From assembly GCF_000403455.2 (NCBI RefSeq), contig NZ_KE159781.1:58870-122869 (forward strand): a stretch of 64,000 bases of DNA, read 5' to 3'. This DNA comes from Dorea sp. 5-2 (GTDB taxonomy: Bacteria > Bacillota > Clostridia > Lachnospirales > Lachnospiraceae). The translations under genes were made by a program, and so were the position numbers. Shown in pieces: positions 1 to 7,614 of the stretch; within the stretch, counting starts at the first letter, position 1, and each line of letters opens with the position of its first letter. The notes under the pieces are model-generated. The model worked only from the letters and a program-made list of their open reading frames with translations, was not told the DNA's origin and did no database searches.

Positions 1-99
1 GGGGGCGGAATCCAACCATGAAAGACTCAAATAGTGCTTTTGATGAAGTTTTTATACGGATCAGCTTGCAAAATAGGGAGTTTTCTCTTATCATAGTAT

Positions 100-186
100 A
101 TGTCGGCAGTGCCAAAGCCTCACGAGTGGGACATGATCCCGTATATGGCAGGCACGCTGGTGTATGAGAGAAAGAACAAACTGTAG
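100..186 (+). other. 28-codon open frame, unknown remnant
   Basis: A short open frame encodes 28 residues ending in VYERKNKL, preceded in frame by a stop at 94. It may be the tail of a decayed gene. No family is recognised, and the rest of 1-300 holds only broken frames plus an A/T-rich stretch. Confidence 0.2.
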
Positions 187-301
187 GAGGTTGGTGTTCT
201 TTCTCTTTTTTTCGTTCCAAAAAAAATATATCGGAACAGGCTGGAATGGTCAAGAGGAAAATGCGCCGTTTCCTACAGCGCGCTCTGATAGACAGTATTA
301 A

Positions 302-439
302 GGAGATGAGATTTTAATTCGATGTTTTTGTGCGGGAGATAGGAACTTTAGTTTGCTGGGCGACATTAAAGAGATTGTAGCGAGAGAAGAAATGCTTCGA
401 GCGGAAATTGATAAGATTATTGCGGAAATTGAGGTATAG
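302..439 (+). pseudogene. Probable HsdM C-terminal remnant (type I restriction-modification)
   Basis: The frame is open only from 302 and ends with the charged helix EIDKIIAEIEV before the stop at 437-439. Such a tail is typical of type I modification (HsdM) subunits, and the next recognisable downstream gene is hsdS, which fits an hsdM-hsdS order. The upstream frame is stopped at 299, so the methyltransferase core is absent. The assignment rests on a short stretch and on context. Confidence 0.4.
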
Positions 440-442
440 TTA

Positions 443-1615
443 GTGAATTTAGATAAGAAAAATAGTGAATTATTGTGTTTAGATAGAGTGATAAAAGCAA
501 AGAAATCATTGCATATAGAAAGTCAGCAAATTATCGATAAAATAAGCGGAAATGAGTTTGATAGAATAGACACAGAACGTTCAGACTTTGTAAGATATTG
601 CCCACCAACATCGAAAAATGAAAAAGGAACTATAATAGGAATAGAACATTTTCGTGTTGATCGTCTTTCGCTACAAAAGAAAGATGGTAGAGTTGCATCG
701 ACAGGAATTGCAACTGAAAAGGCAGTTTATGAAATATATGAACAATGGCATGAAGAAGTTACAACATCAGAGGAGATACCAGAGGGAGCGGTTAGCGATA
801 TTGCTAATTTAGTTGCGGCGCAAATACATAAGGAAGAAAAATCATCGTATAATACATTTTTCAAATCGTTTGAGTATTCTTTGAACAAACATCTTGAAAG
901 TATTGATGTGTATAGAACGAATCTTCAAAAATTGTCTGAAGAAAAATACAACACAGAGTTAGCGTTATTAATTGAAATTCATTCGGAATTTAGGAACTTG
1001 TTTCTAAACAATAAAAGAGGAACATACAGGGAGAAGAACAATTTTACACCAATATTTGAAGATATGGTGCGCTTGATGGAAGAAAAAGTTGATTGTAATA
1101 AAGTAGATTATATTATTTTGTGCATGGGTGGAACGATATATACTGATAAGATTAAGGTGATAGCTATAAGAACTGAGGACATAAGAAAACAGTTAGAAAA
1201 GCAAAATATAGCCGTATACGAGTATGCAGGCGAGGATTTGATTTTTACTGATTTTGAGGTTACTCAAAGAAAGGTGAGAAATGAACCGCGCTACAAGATT
1301 GATGGTGATAAAATATCATTTGTCATTGAACACACAGATGAAGAACTAAATGAACAGTTTATGCTTGATGCCATGTTTTATTCTTTAAGGAAGGCACTTG
1401 AATATCGAAAACAAGGCAAGAATTTTGTTACAACATATGGAACACAAATGATGCTGGATGTATTAGGTGATTACATTATACGTTGGGAGAGAAAAGATGA
1501 TGAGCAAATAGATTCTCCAGTTTTTAGATCGTTTATTCGTGAAGATATTGCATATAGAATGATGGAATTTGAACAAAGATTCTCTATGCAGAGAAAAGAG
1601 GAGGATTATGAGTAA
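443..1615 (+). CDS. Uncharacterised 390-aa protein between hsdM remnant and hsdS
   Basis: The family is not recognised. The GTG start lies four bases after the stop of the preceding remnant, and the end overlaps the hsdS start by eight bases, so it is probably cotranscribed with the restriction locus. The protein is soluble and charged, with no signal peptide or membrane segment. The middle (about residues 130-190) looks helical, and the segment around 225-275 (YIILCMGGT, then a short strand and VYEYAGEDLIF) looks like an alpha/beta fold. Its position suggests a defence accessory role, but nothing in the sequence proves it. Confidence 0.65.
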   Translation: MNLDKKNSELLCLDRVIKAKKSLHIESQQIIDKISGNEFDRIDTERSDFVRYCPPTSKNEKGTIIGIEHFRVDRLSLQKKDGRVASTGIATEKAVYEIYEQWHEEVTTSEEIPEGAVSDIANLVAAQIHKEEKSSYNTFFKSFEYSLNKHLESIDVYRTNLQKLSEEKYNTELALLIEIHSEFRNLFLNNKRGTYREKNNFTPIFEDMVRLMEEKVDCNKVDYIILCMGGTIYTDKIKVIAIRTEDIRKQLEKQNIAVYEYAGEDLIFTDFEVTQRKVRNEPRYKIDGDKISFVIEHTDEELNEQFMLDAMFYSLRKALEYRKQGKNFVTTYGTQMMLDVLGDYIIRWERKDDEQIDSPVFRSFIREDIAYRMMEFEQRFSMQRKEEDYE

Positions 1616-2324
1616 ACTTGAAGAATTACTTACAAAACTTTGTCCTAATGGGGTTGAATATAAGTTTTTAGAAGAAATATTTAATACAAGGAATGGGTAT
1701 ACACCGTCTAAGAATAAAAAGGATTTCTGGGAAAATGGTGTTATTCCTTGGTTTAGAATGGAAGATATTCGAGTAAATGGGAGGATTCTTAATGCTGCTT
1801 TGCAATATGTGTCGAAAGAAGCGTTAAAGGGAAAAGCATTCCCTAAAAATTCAATTATTATCGCAACTTCTGCAACGATTGGTGAACACGCATTGGTTAC
1901 TGTAGAATCGCTTGCAAATCAGAGATTTACATACTTAATGCTAAAGGATGAATATAAAGATAGGTTTGATATTAAATTTATTTATTATTACTGCTTTAGG
2001 TTGGATGAATACTGTCTTGCATGTTTAAATCAAGGGAATTTTGCATCTGTTGATATGAAGAAGTTTGTAAAATTCAAATTTCCACTACCACCTTTAGAAG
2101 TTCAACGTGAAATTGTCCGTATTCTTGACAATTTTACAGAACTAACAGCAGAACTAACAGCAGAACTAACAGCAGAACTAACAGCTCGTAAGAAACAATA
2201 TGAATATTATAGGGATAATCTGCTTAAATTTGATATATCTATACCCAAAGTAAAGCTAAAGGACATTGCAACCGATATTTACAGAGGATCAGGGATTACG
2301 AGAGAGCAAGTGACAGGTTTGTAA
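1608..2324 (+). CDS. hsdS: Truncated type I restriction specificity subunit HsdS
   Basis: HsdS determines the DNA target of a type I restriction-modification complex with HsdM and HsdR. The ATG at 1608 is chosen because a GAGGAGG Shine-Dalgarno precedes it and the protein then begins MSKLEELL, as usual. The 238 residues contain the first target-recognition domain (about 10-155), the conserved central helix with four TAEL repeats, and the start of the second recognition domain (VKLKDIATDIYRGSG) before a stop. Full HsdS proteins are about 390-420 residues, so the second half is missing. A half-subunit could in principle dimerise, but no intact hsdM or hsdR is in the window. Confidence 0.85.
   Translation: MSKLEELLTKLCPNGVEYKFLEEIFNTRNGYTPSKNKKDFWENGVIPWFRMEDIRVNGRILNAALQYVSKEALKGKAFPKNSIIIATSATIGEHALVTVESLANQRFTYLMLKDEYKDRFDIKFIYYYCFRLDEYCLACLNQGNFASVDMKKFVKFKFPLPPLEVQREIVRILDNFTELTAELTAELTAELTARKKQYEYYRDNLLKFDISIPKVKLKDIATDIYRGSGITREQVTGL
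2139..2186 (+). repeat. Four tandem 12-bp repeats encoding TAEL in hsdS
   Basis: The unit GAACTAACAGCA occurs four times in tandem (2139-2150, 2151-2162, 2163-2174 and 2175-2186, the last ending in T). It encodes a TAEL repeat in the helix between the two recognition domains. In the EcoR124 family, changing the number of TAEL units changes the spacer length of the recognised site. Slippage here would stay in frame. Confidence 0.9.
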
Positions 2325-2328
2325 AATT

Positions 2329-2844
2329 ATGCATTTTTATAATTACGTAGATGGGATTGAAACATTAATGACGAACCAAGCATATAGTTTAGTAGAGCAT
2401 TATAAGTCACAAAGCAAATTTCCGGCACAAACGGACTCCTTTGAAGAAGCGGTAAAGATAGAAGAAAGTGGTGAAAAGGTAAATTATGAAGTTTCTGCTT
2501 TTTGGGGATATTATCTTTTGCTGATAGAGCAAATGAGTTCTAAGGAATTATATGAGTCGATAAAAGAATTTTTAAAAGTTGATCTTAAGAATGTTTCAAA
2601 ATGTGTATGGTTTCTGAAAAAAGAGGAGGAGTTTCTTTTTTATGAACCTTTTGCAATGAATATGGCGGGCGAAGGAATAGAAATTACTATTGAGAAAACC
2701 TTTGAAGAGTTTTCTGCTAAAGTGCAATTTATAATGAAACAGTATGAAAAAGATATATTTTCATTTGACGAATATTCATTTAAAAGCCTAGAAGTAATAA
2801 TTTGTCATTACTTTGGTTATATTCCAAGAGTAAAGTTTGAATAG
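2329..2844 (+). CDS. Uncharacterised 171-aa protein
   Basis: The family is not recognised. It starts five bases after the truncated hsdS and ends just before the AlbA_2 gene, so it may share their transcript. It is soluble, acidic, and rich in aromatic and charged residues (for example FWGYYLLLIEQM near residue 64), without signal peptide, membrane segment or nuclease motif. No convincing Shine-Dalgarno precedes the ATG. It could be a restriction-locus accessory gene or a passenger that replaced the 3' half of hsdS. Confidence 0.5.
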   Translation: MHFYNYVDGIETLMTNQAYSLVEHYKSQSKFPAQTDSFEEAVKIEESGEKVNYEVSAFWGYYLLLIEQMSSKELYESIKEFLKVDLKNVSKCVWFLKKEEEFLFYEPFAMNMAGEGIEITIEKTFEEFSAKVQFIMKQYEKDIFSFDEYSFKSLEVIICHYFGYIPRVKFE

Positions 2845-2878
2845 AAAAAAGATTAAAAACATATTAAGGTGGTGTGTT

Positions 2879-4591
2879 ATGCCATATTTTGAATATAGTA
2901 AGTCTGTAAAGAATATTGAATATTTTGAAATTCTTGAAATGCTCATGGAACGTTGGGAATATGAGATTGTTGAATTTAAGGAAGCCAAAGGAGGATATGA
3001 TACAGATAAAATCGGAAGATATTTTTCTGCCATAAGTAATGAAGCAAATCTGCGTCAGCAGCAATATGGATGGCTTATTTTTGGAGTTGGTGAGCAGAAT
3101 AAGACAAAACAGATAGTCGGAACCTCATTTAAAAAGGGTGATAAAAGTTTACTTGAGCGTTTCAAATATGAGATTTCCAGAGATACTGCCAATGGAATGA
3201 CATTTTATGATATTATCGAAATATTTCCGATTGTGAATGGCAAAGAATACCGAGTGCTTATGTTTAAAATTCCTGCGGCAGCGACGGGCATTCCAACAGA
3301 CTGGAAAACGAATTACTATGAACGGGCAGGGGAAAGCCTTGTTGCATTGAAACAGTATAAGATAGACGCGATTCGTTCACAGGAACGTAAAGATTGGTCA
3401 AAACAGGTGTTAGAAAAGGCAACAATAGAGCATTTGGATAAGACTGCAATAGATTTGGCAAGAGAAAAATATAAAGAAAAAATGAATCAAGAGCATATTT
3501 CAGCAGAAGTGGATGCTATGAGTGATGAGCAGTTTCTTACAAAGATTAAGCTCATGATAGATGGTAAAATTACACAGGCAGGAATGCTCTTGGTGGGAAA
3601 TTCTGATTTTGATTATATGTTTCAGACAGCACCGAGTATTATGTGGAGACTGTATGGTGCAGATGGAATGGATAAAGATTATGCAATTTTTAAGATTCCA
3701 TTTATCAATGTAGTGGATAAGGTGTTTGCGAAAGTACGAAATCTGACTTATCGTTATATGCCTAATCAGTTGACACTGTTTCCGATGGAAACAGAGCAAT
3801 ATAATAGTTGGCTAATTCGAGAGCTGCTTAATAACTGTATCGCTCATACGAATTATCAGTTAGGCGGAAGGATTTATGTGAATGAATTTGAAGACAAAAT
3901 TAAATTTACGAATCCGGGGGACTTTATTCCACAGAAAATAGAAAATGTGTTGGAAGTAAGCTACAGTCCACCATTTTATAGGAATAAACTTTTAGCGGAT
4001 TCTATGATGGCATTTCATATGATTGATACTGCAACGTTGGGAATCCGCCGCGCGTATAATATTCAAAAGGCGAAATATTTTCCACTGCCGGACTACAATG
4101 TATCTTCGGGGGCACAAGTTGAAGTGACGGTATATGGTAAAACCTTGAATGATAATTATATGCATATATTGTATGACCATCAGGATTTAGATTTACAGAC
4201 AGTGTTCTTACTTGATAGGGTTCAAAAAGGTTTAGTGATAGAAAAAGAGGATGTAGACAGATTGCGGGCATTGAAGCTGGTAGAAGGTAGGATAACAAGT
4301 TTATATTTATCGGCATCGGCAGCTAAAAGCATTGATGAGAGTACAAACTATATTAAAAATAAGGGATTTGATGACAAGTATTATAAGGATTTGATTGTTG
4401 AATATCTGAAACAGTATAAAAAAGCCAAAAAGAAAGATATTCGGGAATTGTTATGGGATAAGTTGCCAAATGTTTTGAGTGATACTCAAAAAGAAAATAA
4501 GATTCATAATTTGCTTGCTTCATTGAAAAAGCAAGGAATTATTGGTAAGGATTCCGAAAATCAGCAACAATCTAATTGGGTATTAAGGTAA
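2879..4591 (+). CDS. AlbA_2/Schlafen-type putative DNA-binding protein with GHKL-like domain
   Basis: The 570-residue protein starts with an AlbA_2 (Schlafen-like) domain (about residues 15-150, with EIVEFKEAKGG near residue 29). It then has a GHKL ATPase-type segment around 320-360 (RELLNNCIAHTNY, then FTNPGDF), the arrangement of RecG-like AlbA_2 regulators, and a C-terminal winged helix. The ATG at 2879 is preferred over the upstream in-frame ATG at 2837 because AAGGTGG lies six bases before it. These proteins often accompany restriction or defence loci; their biochemical role is mostly unsettled. Confidence 0.75.
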   Translation: MPYFEYSKSVKNIEYFEILEMLMERWEYEIVEFKEAKGGYDTDKIGRYFSAISNEANLRQQQYGWLIFGVGEQNKTKQIVGTSFKKGDKSLLERFKYEISRDTANGMTFYDIIEIFPIVNGKEYRVLMFKIPAAATGIPTDWKTNYYERAGESLVALKQYKIDAIRSQERKDWSKQVLEKATIEHLDKTAIDLAREKYKEKMNQEHISAEVDAMSDEQFLTKIKLMIDGKITQAGMLLVGNSDFDYMFQTAPSIMWRLYGADGMDKDYAIFKIPFINVVDKVFAKVRNLTYRYMPNQLTLFPMETEQYNSWLIRELLNNCIAHTNYQLGGRIYVNEFEDKIKFTNPGDFIPQKIENVLEVSYSPPFYRNKLLADSMMAFHMIDTATLGIRRAYNIQKAKYFPLPDYNVSSGAQVEVTVYGKTLNDNYMHILYDHQDLDLQTVFLLDRVQKGLVIEKEDVDRLRALKLVEGRITSLYLSASAAKSIDESTNYIKNKGFDDKYYKDLIVEYLKQYKKAKKKDIRELLWDKLPNVLSDTQKENKIHNLLASLKKQGIIGKDSENQQQSNWVLR

Positions 4592-4945
4592 TGTCTTGGG
4601 TTGAGTATGGTTTACTCAAGATTTTACCCAAGGTTATTCAAGATTTAAACAATTAAAATTGTTGAAAGAAACAATCATAGGGTAGCGGGAATAGGTAATA
4701 CGGAATCGTTATATGAAGTCCGCGTGTAAATCGCCAGCCAATGGCTGGCAATTTAAAGACGAATGATGAAGATAAATTAACCCAAGCGGTATCCAAGGTT
4801 TACCCAAGACTTACTCAAGGTTTATCCAAGCTCGTGCTTCTAAAATTTTTAATAATCAGAAAAATCAGATGATATTTGGGATAATATAGATAAAAAAATC
4901 CCCATTTTATCATGGTTTGCGATACAGACAAACGTACCGTAGCAA
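4592..4945 (+). other. Degenerate intergenic stretch with CCAAG repeats
   Basis: No intact gene is seen. Variants of TTACYCAAG and CCAAGGTTTA recur at 4608-4640 and 4779-4830. Translated, they read like KVYPRLTQGLSK, as in tails of AlbA_2-type proteins, so this may be a decayed duplicate of the upstream 3' end. A perfect small hairpin (GCCAGCC/GGCTGGC) lies at 4732-4748. Confidence 0.35.
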
Positions 4946-5000
4946 CGTGAGGGCGGACGTACAGTAGGTTCTGGACGTGTTGCTACTATCATCGAGTAAT
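4946..5000 (+). repeat. Orphan tuf (EF-Tu) 3' end, candidate attachment site
   Basis: The last 18 codons of an EF-Tu gene (REGGRTVGSGRVATIIE and stop at 4997-4999) are present without the rest of tuf; the frame is closed two codons upstream. A second copy lies at 25576-25630. The final 16 bases, ACTATCATCGAGTAAT, are identical and the rest is diverged but codes for the same residues. This is the pattern left when an integrative element targets the 3' end of a conserved gene and brings its own gene tail. Confidence 0.75.
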
Positions 5001-5038
5001 TATAATTTAGTGCTTGCTGATTAAGTCACCATTACCAA

Positions 5039-5063
5039 CTTCCCCGAAATCTCTTCGGGGAAG
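5039..5063 (+). terminator. Hairpin after the first tuf tail
   Basis: A perfect 10-bp stem, CTTCCCCGAA with TTCGGGGAAG, has a 5-base loop. It stands 40 bases after the tuf-tail stop, where a tuf terminator would be expected, but no clear T run follows, so activity is uncertain. Confidence 0.5.
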
Positions 5064-5135
5064 CCTTCTAAGAGACTTAACAGGGCGCAGAGAATCCTCC
5101 TCTGCATTTTGAAGAGGTTCGCTGTAAGTACCGAT

Positions 5136-5225
5136 AACCCATCTGTTTTCGGGATTCATATGCATTCCTAATGGCTGATTAAAATCGAGGAATGAATGTT
5201 GTAACTTATCAAGATATTTGTACAT
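5136..5225 (-). pseudogene. N-terminal fragment of a DDE transposase (IS5/IS1182-like)
   Basis: On the minus strand, 30 codons from an ATG at 5225 encode a segment with LDFNQPLGMHMNPENRWV. That is the characteristic N terminus of a group of DDE transposases common in Lachnospiraceae. After RWV the sequence diverges and the catalytic domain is missing. It is a remnant, probably left by an IS at the element boundary. Confidence 0.5.
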
Positions 5226-5429
5226 ATATCGGACTCCTTGCTTGTATATTTCTAAGGTTATCTGCACGAAAAATGAACGATTAATCTGCATTACCTTGCA
5301 AATATTATATACCAAATATCCAGAAAAGTCAGTAAAATCAAGCATTTCAAGTTTAATCAGCAGGCACTAATTAACGCTATTAGAAAACAAATTGTGCTTG
5401 TCTAAAGGGACAAACTTTGATACAAAATA

Positions 5430-5456
5430 AGCCTTCCATTCCGGAGGGCTATTTTT
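5430..5456 (+). terminator. Rho-independent terminator
   Basis: The stem AGCCTTCC/GGAGGGCT (one wobble pair) is followed by ATTTTT. It lies in a 530-bp gene-free stretch (5226-5754) in which no open frame is convincing. Confidence 0.6.
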
Positions 5457-5628
5457 CTGAAAGTCTTGAAAAAGCCTGATTCTGCGGGTTTTCTTGGATT
5501 TCATTTTTTTCTATGTTTTTCGCTGACTTCTCAAATTTCCATGGAATCATGAATTTCTAAATCATAGGAATTGTATTGTACTGGAAGATGCACACCCCTC
5601 GGAGAGTAGCGGGGACAAAAATCAATAA

Positions 5629-5685
5629 CCGCTAAAAAGTATAATTCTGGCATTAAGCCGTGAGGACATTTTAGCGGATATTTTT
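5629..5685 (+). terminator. Long-loop hairpin with T run
   Basis: A 9-bp perfect inverted repeat, CCGCTAAAA and TTTTAGCGG, flanks 31 bases and is followed by ATATTTTT. It could be a terminator or a structured 3' region of a lost mobile-element gene. Confidence 0.4.
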
Positions 5686-5718
5686 ATATACGGAATTGCC
5701 TTGGAAAATTGTATGCAC

Positions 5719-5741
5719 CAAAAACCCCGCCGGAGCGGGGC
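5719..5741 (-). terminator. Terminator of the 5755-6438 gene
   Basis: Read on the minus strand, a CCCCGC/GCGGGG stem with a 4-base loop is followed by TTTTTGG, just after the stop of the minus-strand gene. Confidence 0.75.
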
Positions 5742-5754
5742 TGGTATTCTTTTT

Positions 5755-6438
5755 TTATGCGGCAGTAAAACCCTGCGCTGCAAGTGCCTCTGTCAATTCT
5801 TTATTCTTCTCACCACTGAGTGTGCCGTTCCGGTCAATGATGTAGCTGCCGATGGCGAAAGCGTATGTGGGAGCTTTCTGGTATACCGGAGCCGCTCCGA
5901 TGAAGTCGCCTACTGCAGTTGCCAGCTCTTTGCGGCGGGGGCCGGTTACATTGTAGCTGATCTTCATGGTACTGGCTTCCTGATTGGCTTCGGCATCCTC
6001 TGCCGGTTCGGGGCTTTCGGCTGCCTGCTCTGCCGTATCCTCTGCGGCTTCCGGTTCCGCTGTGGCTTCTTCCGGCTCTGCCGCCTGCATAATTGGCGTT
6101 TCTTCCGGGATGATGGCCAGTGCCGTTTCCTCCGGGGCCGGTGCTTCGGCTGCTTCTTCCTGCATGGCTTTCTTCTGCGCTTTGGCGGCTGCCTTTTCTG
6201 CGCGGGTTACTTTCGCCCTCGGCTCCGGGAATGTCTCCGGAAGTACGCCGGATGCGTAATGGATTTCAAAAGTGATCTTGCCGTCTGCAGGTACGTTGAA
6301 GTGGAAGTCGAGAAGTTCAACCTCTTTGATGCTGTCCGGAAGTTCGATATTCTTGTACCGTTTTACTTCCTTGCCCTCTACCATAAGGCATACCGGAACC
6401 GCGTCCCTCAATTTTGCTGTGATTCTTCCTGTCTTCAT
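5755..6438 (-). CDS. ICE accessory protein with Ala/Glu-rich linker
   Basis: It has 227 residues from the ATG at 6438, chosen because AAAGGCGG precedes it; upstream in-frame codons run through the shared leader repeat. Residues 1-80 form a compact domain (MKTGRITAKLRDAVPVCLMV at the start). A long Ala/Glu/Pro-rich linker follows (about 85-160), then a C-terminal domain ending near LAAQGFTAA. Proteins of this build are recurrent cargo of Lachnospiraceae conjugative elements, but their function is unknown. It shares a leader sequence with the next minus-strand gene. Confidence 0.75.
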   Translation of the reverse strand: MKTGRITAKLRDAVPVCLMVEGKEVKRYKNIELPDSIKEVELLDFHFNVPADGKITFEIHYASGVLPETFPEPRAKVTRAEKAAAKAQKKAMQEEAAEAPAPEETALAIIPEETPIMQAAEPEEATAEPEAAEDTAEQAAESPEPAEDAEANQEASTMKISYNVTGPRRKELATAVGDFIGAAPVYQKAPTYAFAIGSYIIDRNGTLSGEKNKELTEALAAQGFTAA

Positions 6439-6489
6439 AATGTTGTCCGCCTTTCTTATTTTGATATTTTTGCTATTGGCTGCTTGCCT

Positions 6490-6548
6490 TGTGAGTGACA
6501 GCTTACGCATTTTTGGTGAAAAAGCAAGCCTTATTTCGAAGAAATTTT
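6490..6548 (-). promoter_or_regulatory. Repeated leader, copy A
   Basis: The stretch upstream of the gene starting at 6438 shares GTGAGTGACAGCTTACG, then GCAAGCCT and GAAATTT at nearly the same spacing, with copy B at 7264-7320, which precedes the neighbouring minus-strand gene. A duplicated 5' leader or operator is likely. Confidence 0.55.
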
Positions 6549-6567
6549 ATTTTTTAGAATGCCAAAA

Positions 6568-6613
6568 TGATAGAACCGGCTAGCCGTGGGATATTGGCTG
6601 GCCGGTTCTATCA
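6568..6613 (-). terminator. Strong terminator of the SprT-like gene
   Basis: An 18-bp stem (one mismatch, arms 6568-6585 and 6596-6613, core AGAACCGGC) lies directly after the stop of the SprT-like gene and is followed on the minus strand by TTTT. Confidence 0.75.
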
Positions 6614-6617
6614 GGTA

Positions 6618-7229
6618 TTATGCCCTTTCAAAAGGTTCCCCGCAGTCTGCGCAGGTTACATTGACCTCTCGGGTTGCCCGTATGATGGTGCCGCAGCAGG
6701 GGCAGATATATTTGATGCTGCGGTTGATGGATTTCTTGCGCCCGCCTTTGGAGATTCCGGTGGCCTGCAGGCGGCTGGCGTGGATGCCGGTATCCCCCAG
6801 GGCGGATATGATCCATGTTTCGGCTTCCGGAGTCAGGGTCGTAACCGTCCAGCCGTATTTGGGATGTTTCTCAATATGCAGGCCGTGGGCTTCGGCGGTG
6901 GCTTTGAATTTCATATTGTGGTAATAGCCGTTGTTGCTTACGTCCTGGATATCATGCTGCAGGTTATATAAGTGGCTCATTTCATGGAGAAGCGTGGTGG
7001 CTATTTCTGTAATAGGACGGTCAAGGTATTCAGCGCAAAGGTTGATTTCCCGGTAAAGCTCGTTGTCTGCATTCCAGATTTCATGGATGCTGCACCAGCC
7101 ATATGCGCCACGCCCGCCGTCCGGGGATACGGTGATGGCCGGACGGGTAAGCTCTCCATAGTAGAAATGCTTATTGAATAAATCAAACATTTGTTCGACT
7201 TTCTTTACGATTTCGGATATATTGAGCAT
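6618..7229 (-). CDS. SprT-like zinc metalloprotease-domain protein
   Basis: The 203-residue protein contains a zinc-metalloprotease HExxH motif (HEMSH, residues 82-86) followed by HD and H residues, as in SprT-like domains. A C-terminal zinc ribbon has CPCC and CADC pairs (about 175-200). SprT-like proteins in mobile elements are thought to act on DNA-bound proteins, but the substrate here is unknown. The ATG at 7229 follows a GGGAGG sequence. It is probably cotransferred with the neighbouring 5755-6438 gene, with which it shares a leader. Confidence 0.85.
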   Translation of the reverse strand: MLNISEIVKKVEQMFDLFNKHFYYGELTRPAITVSPDGGRGAYGWCSIHEIWNADNELYREINLCAEYLDRPITEIATTLLHEMSHLYNLQHDIQDVSNNGYYHNMKFKATAEAHGLHIEKHPKYGWTVTTLTPEAETWIISALGDTGIHASRLQATGISKGGRKKSINRSIKYICPCCGTIIRATREVNVTCADCGEPFERA

Positions 7230-7263
7230 TGGTATGTCCTCCCTTAAAATTATGTTTTAATGT

Positions 7264-7320
7264 TGTGAGTGACAGCTTACGAATTTTCGATATAAAGGCA
7301 AGCCTTTTTCAAAGAAATTT
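7264..7320 (-). promoter_or_regulatory. Repeated leader, copy B
   Basis: This is the second copy of the leader described at 6490-6548. The 17-base core GTGAGTGACAGCTTACG is identical and the AAGCCT and AAGAAATTT blocks follow at similar spacing. It lies 35 bases upstream of the SprT-like start. Confidence 0.55.
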
Positions 7321-7344
7321 CAGATTTTATACACATACGCTTAC

Positions 7345-7373
7345 TTGCGTTTATTCGCTTCTCCGTATATAAT
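7345..7373 (+). promoter_or_regulatory. Promoter of the HTH/LysR genes
   Basis: TTGCGT (7345-7350) and TATAAT (7368-7373) are separated by 17 bases and lie just upstream of the TTG start at 7402. Confidence 0.6.
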
Positions 7374-7401
7374 AACGGTATATCAATGGGAGGTGGCAAA
7401 T

Positions 7402-7614
7402 TTGCTTGACTATATTTCTGTAAAAGAAGCGGCAGAAAAATGGGGAATATCTGAGCGGCGTGTCCAAAAACTGTGCGAGGGGAATCGGATTGAGGGTGTT
7501 GTACGTTTCGGCCACACATGGATGATACCGCGAAAGGCAGAAAAACCTGCCGATCAGAGACGAATACAGAAAAAAGACAAGGGAGGGAATATTTCATGTA
7601 TAACCCACAATTAG
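7402..7614 (+). CDS. Small helix-turn-helix DNA-binding protein
   Basis: A 70-residue protein resembles MerR/excisionase-type winged helices (VKEAAEKWGISERRVQKLC, then NRIEGVVRFGHTWMIP). The TTG start at 7402 is chosen because GGGAGGTGG precedes it. It overlaps the LysR gene by 19 bases and probably forms one transcript with it. A paralogous domain occurs at 19716. It likely regulates the downstream operon or its own promoter. Confidence 0.75.
   Translation: MLDYISVKEAAEKWGISERRVQKLCEGNRIEGVVRFGHTWMIPRKAEKPADQRRIQKKDKGGNISCITHN

Noticed and set aside
2139..2186. Short tandem repeat as a CRISPR-like array
   Set aside because: There are no spacers; the units are contiguous and encode TAEL in hsdS.
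5701..6498. Long plus-strand frame opposite the Ala/Glu-rich gene
   Set aside because: It is the complement of a low-complexity coding region, is Cys/Phe/Arg-rich and has no ribosome site.
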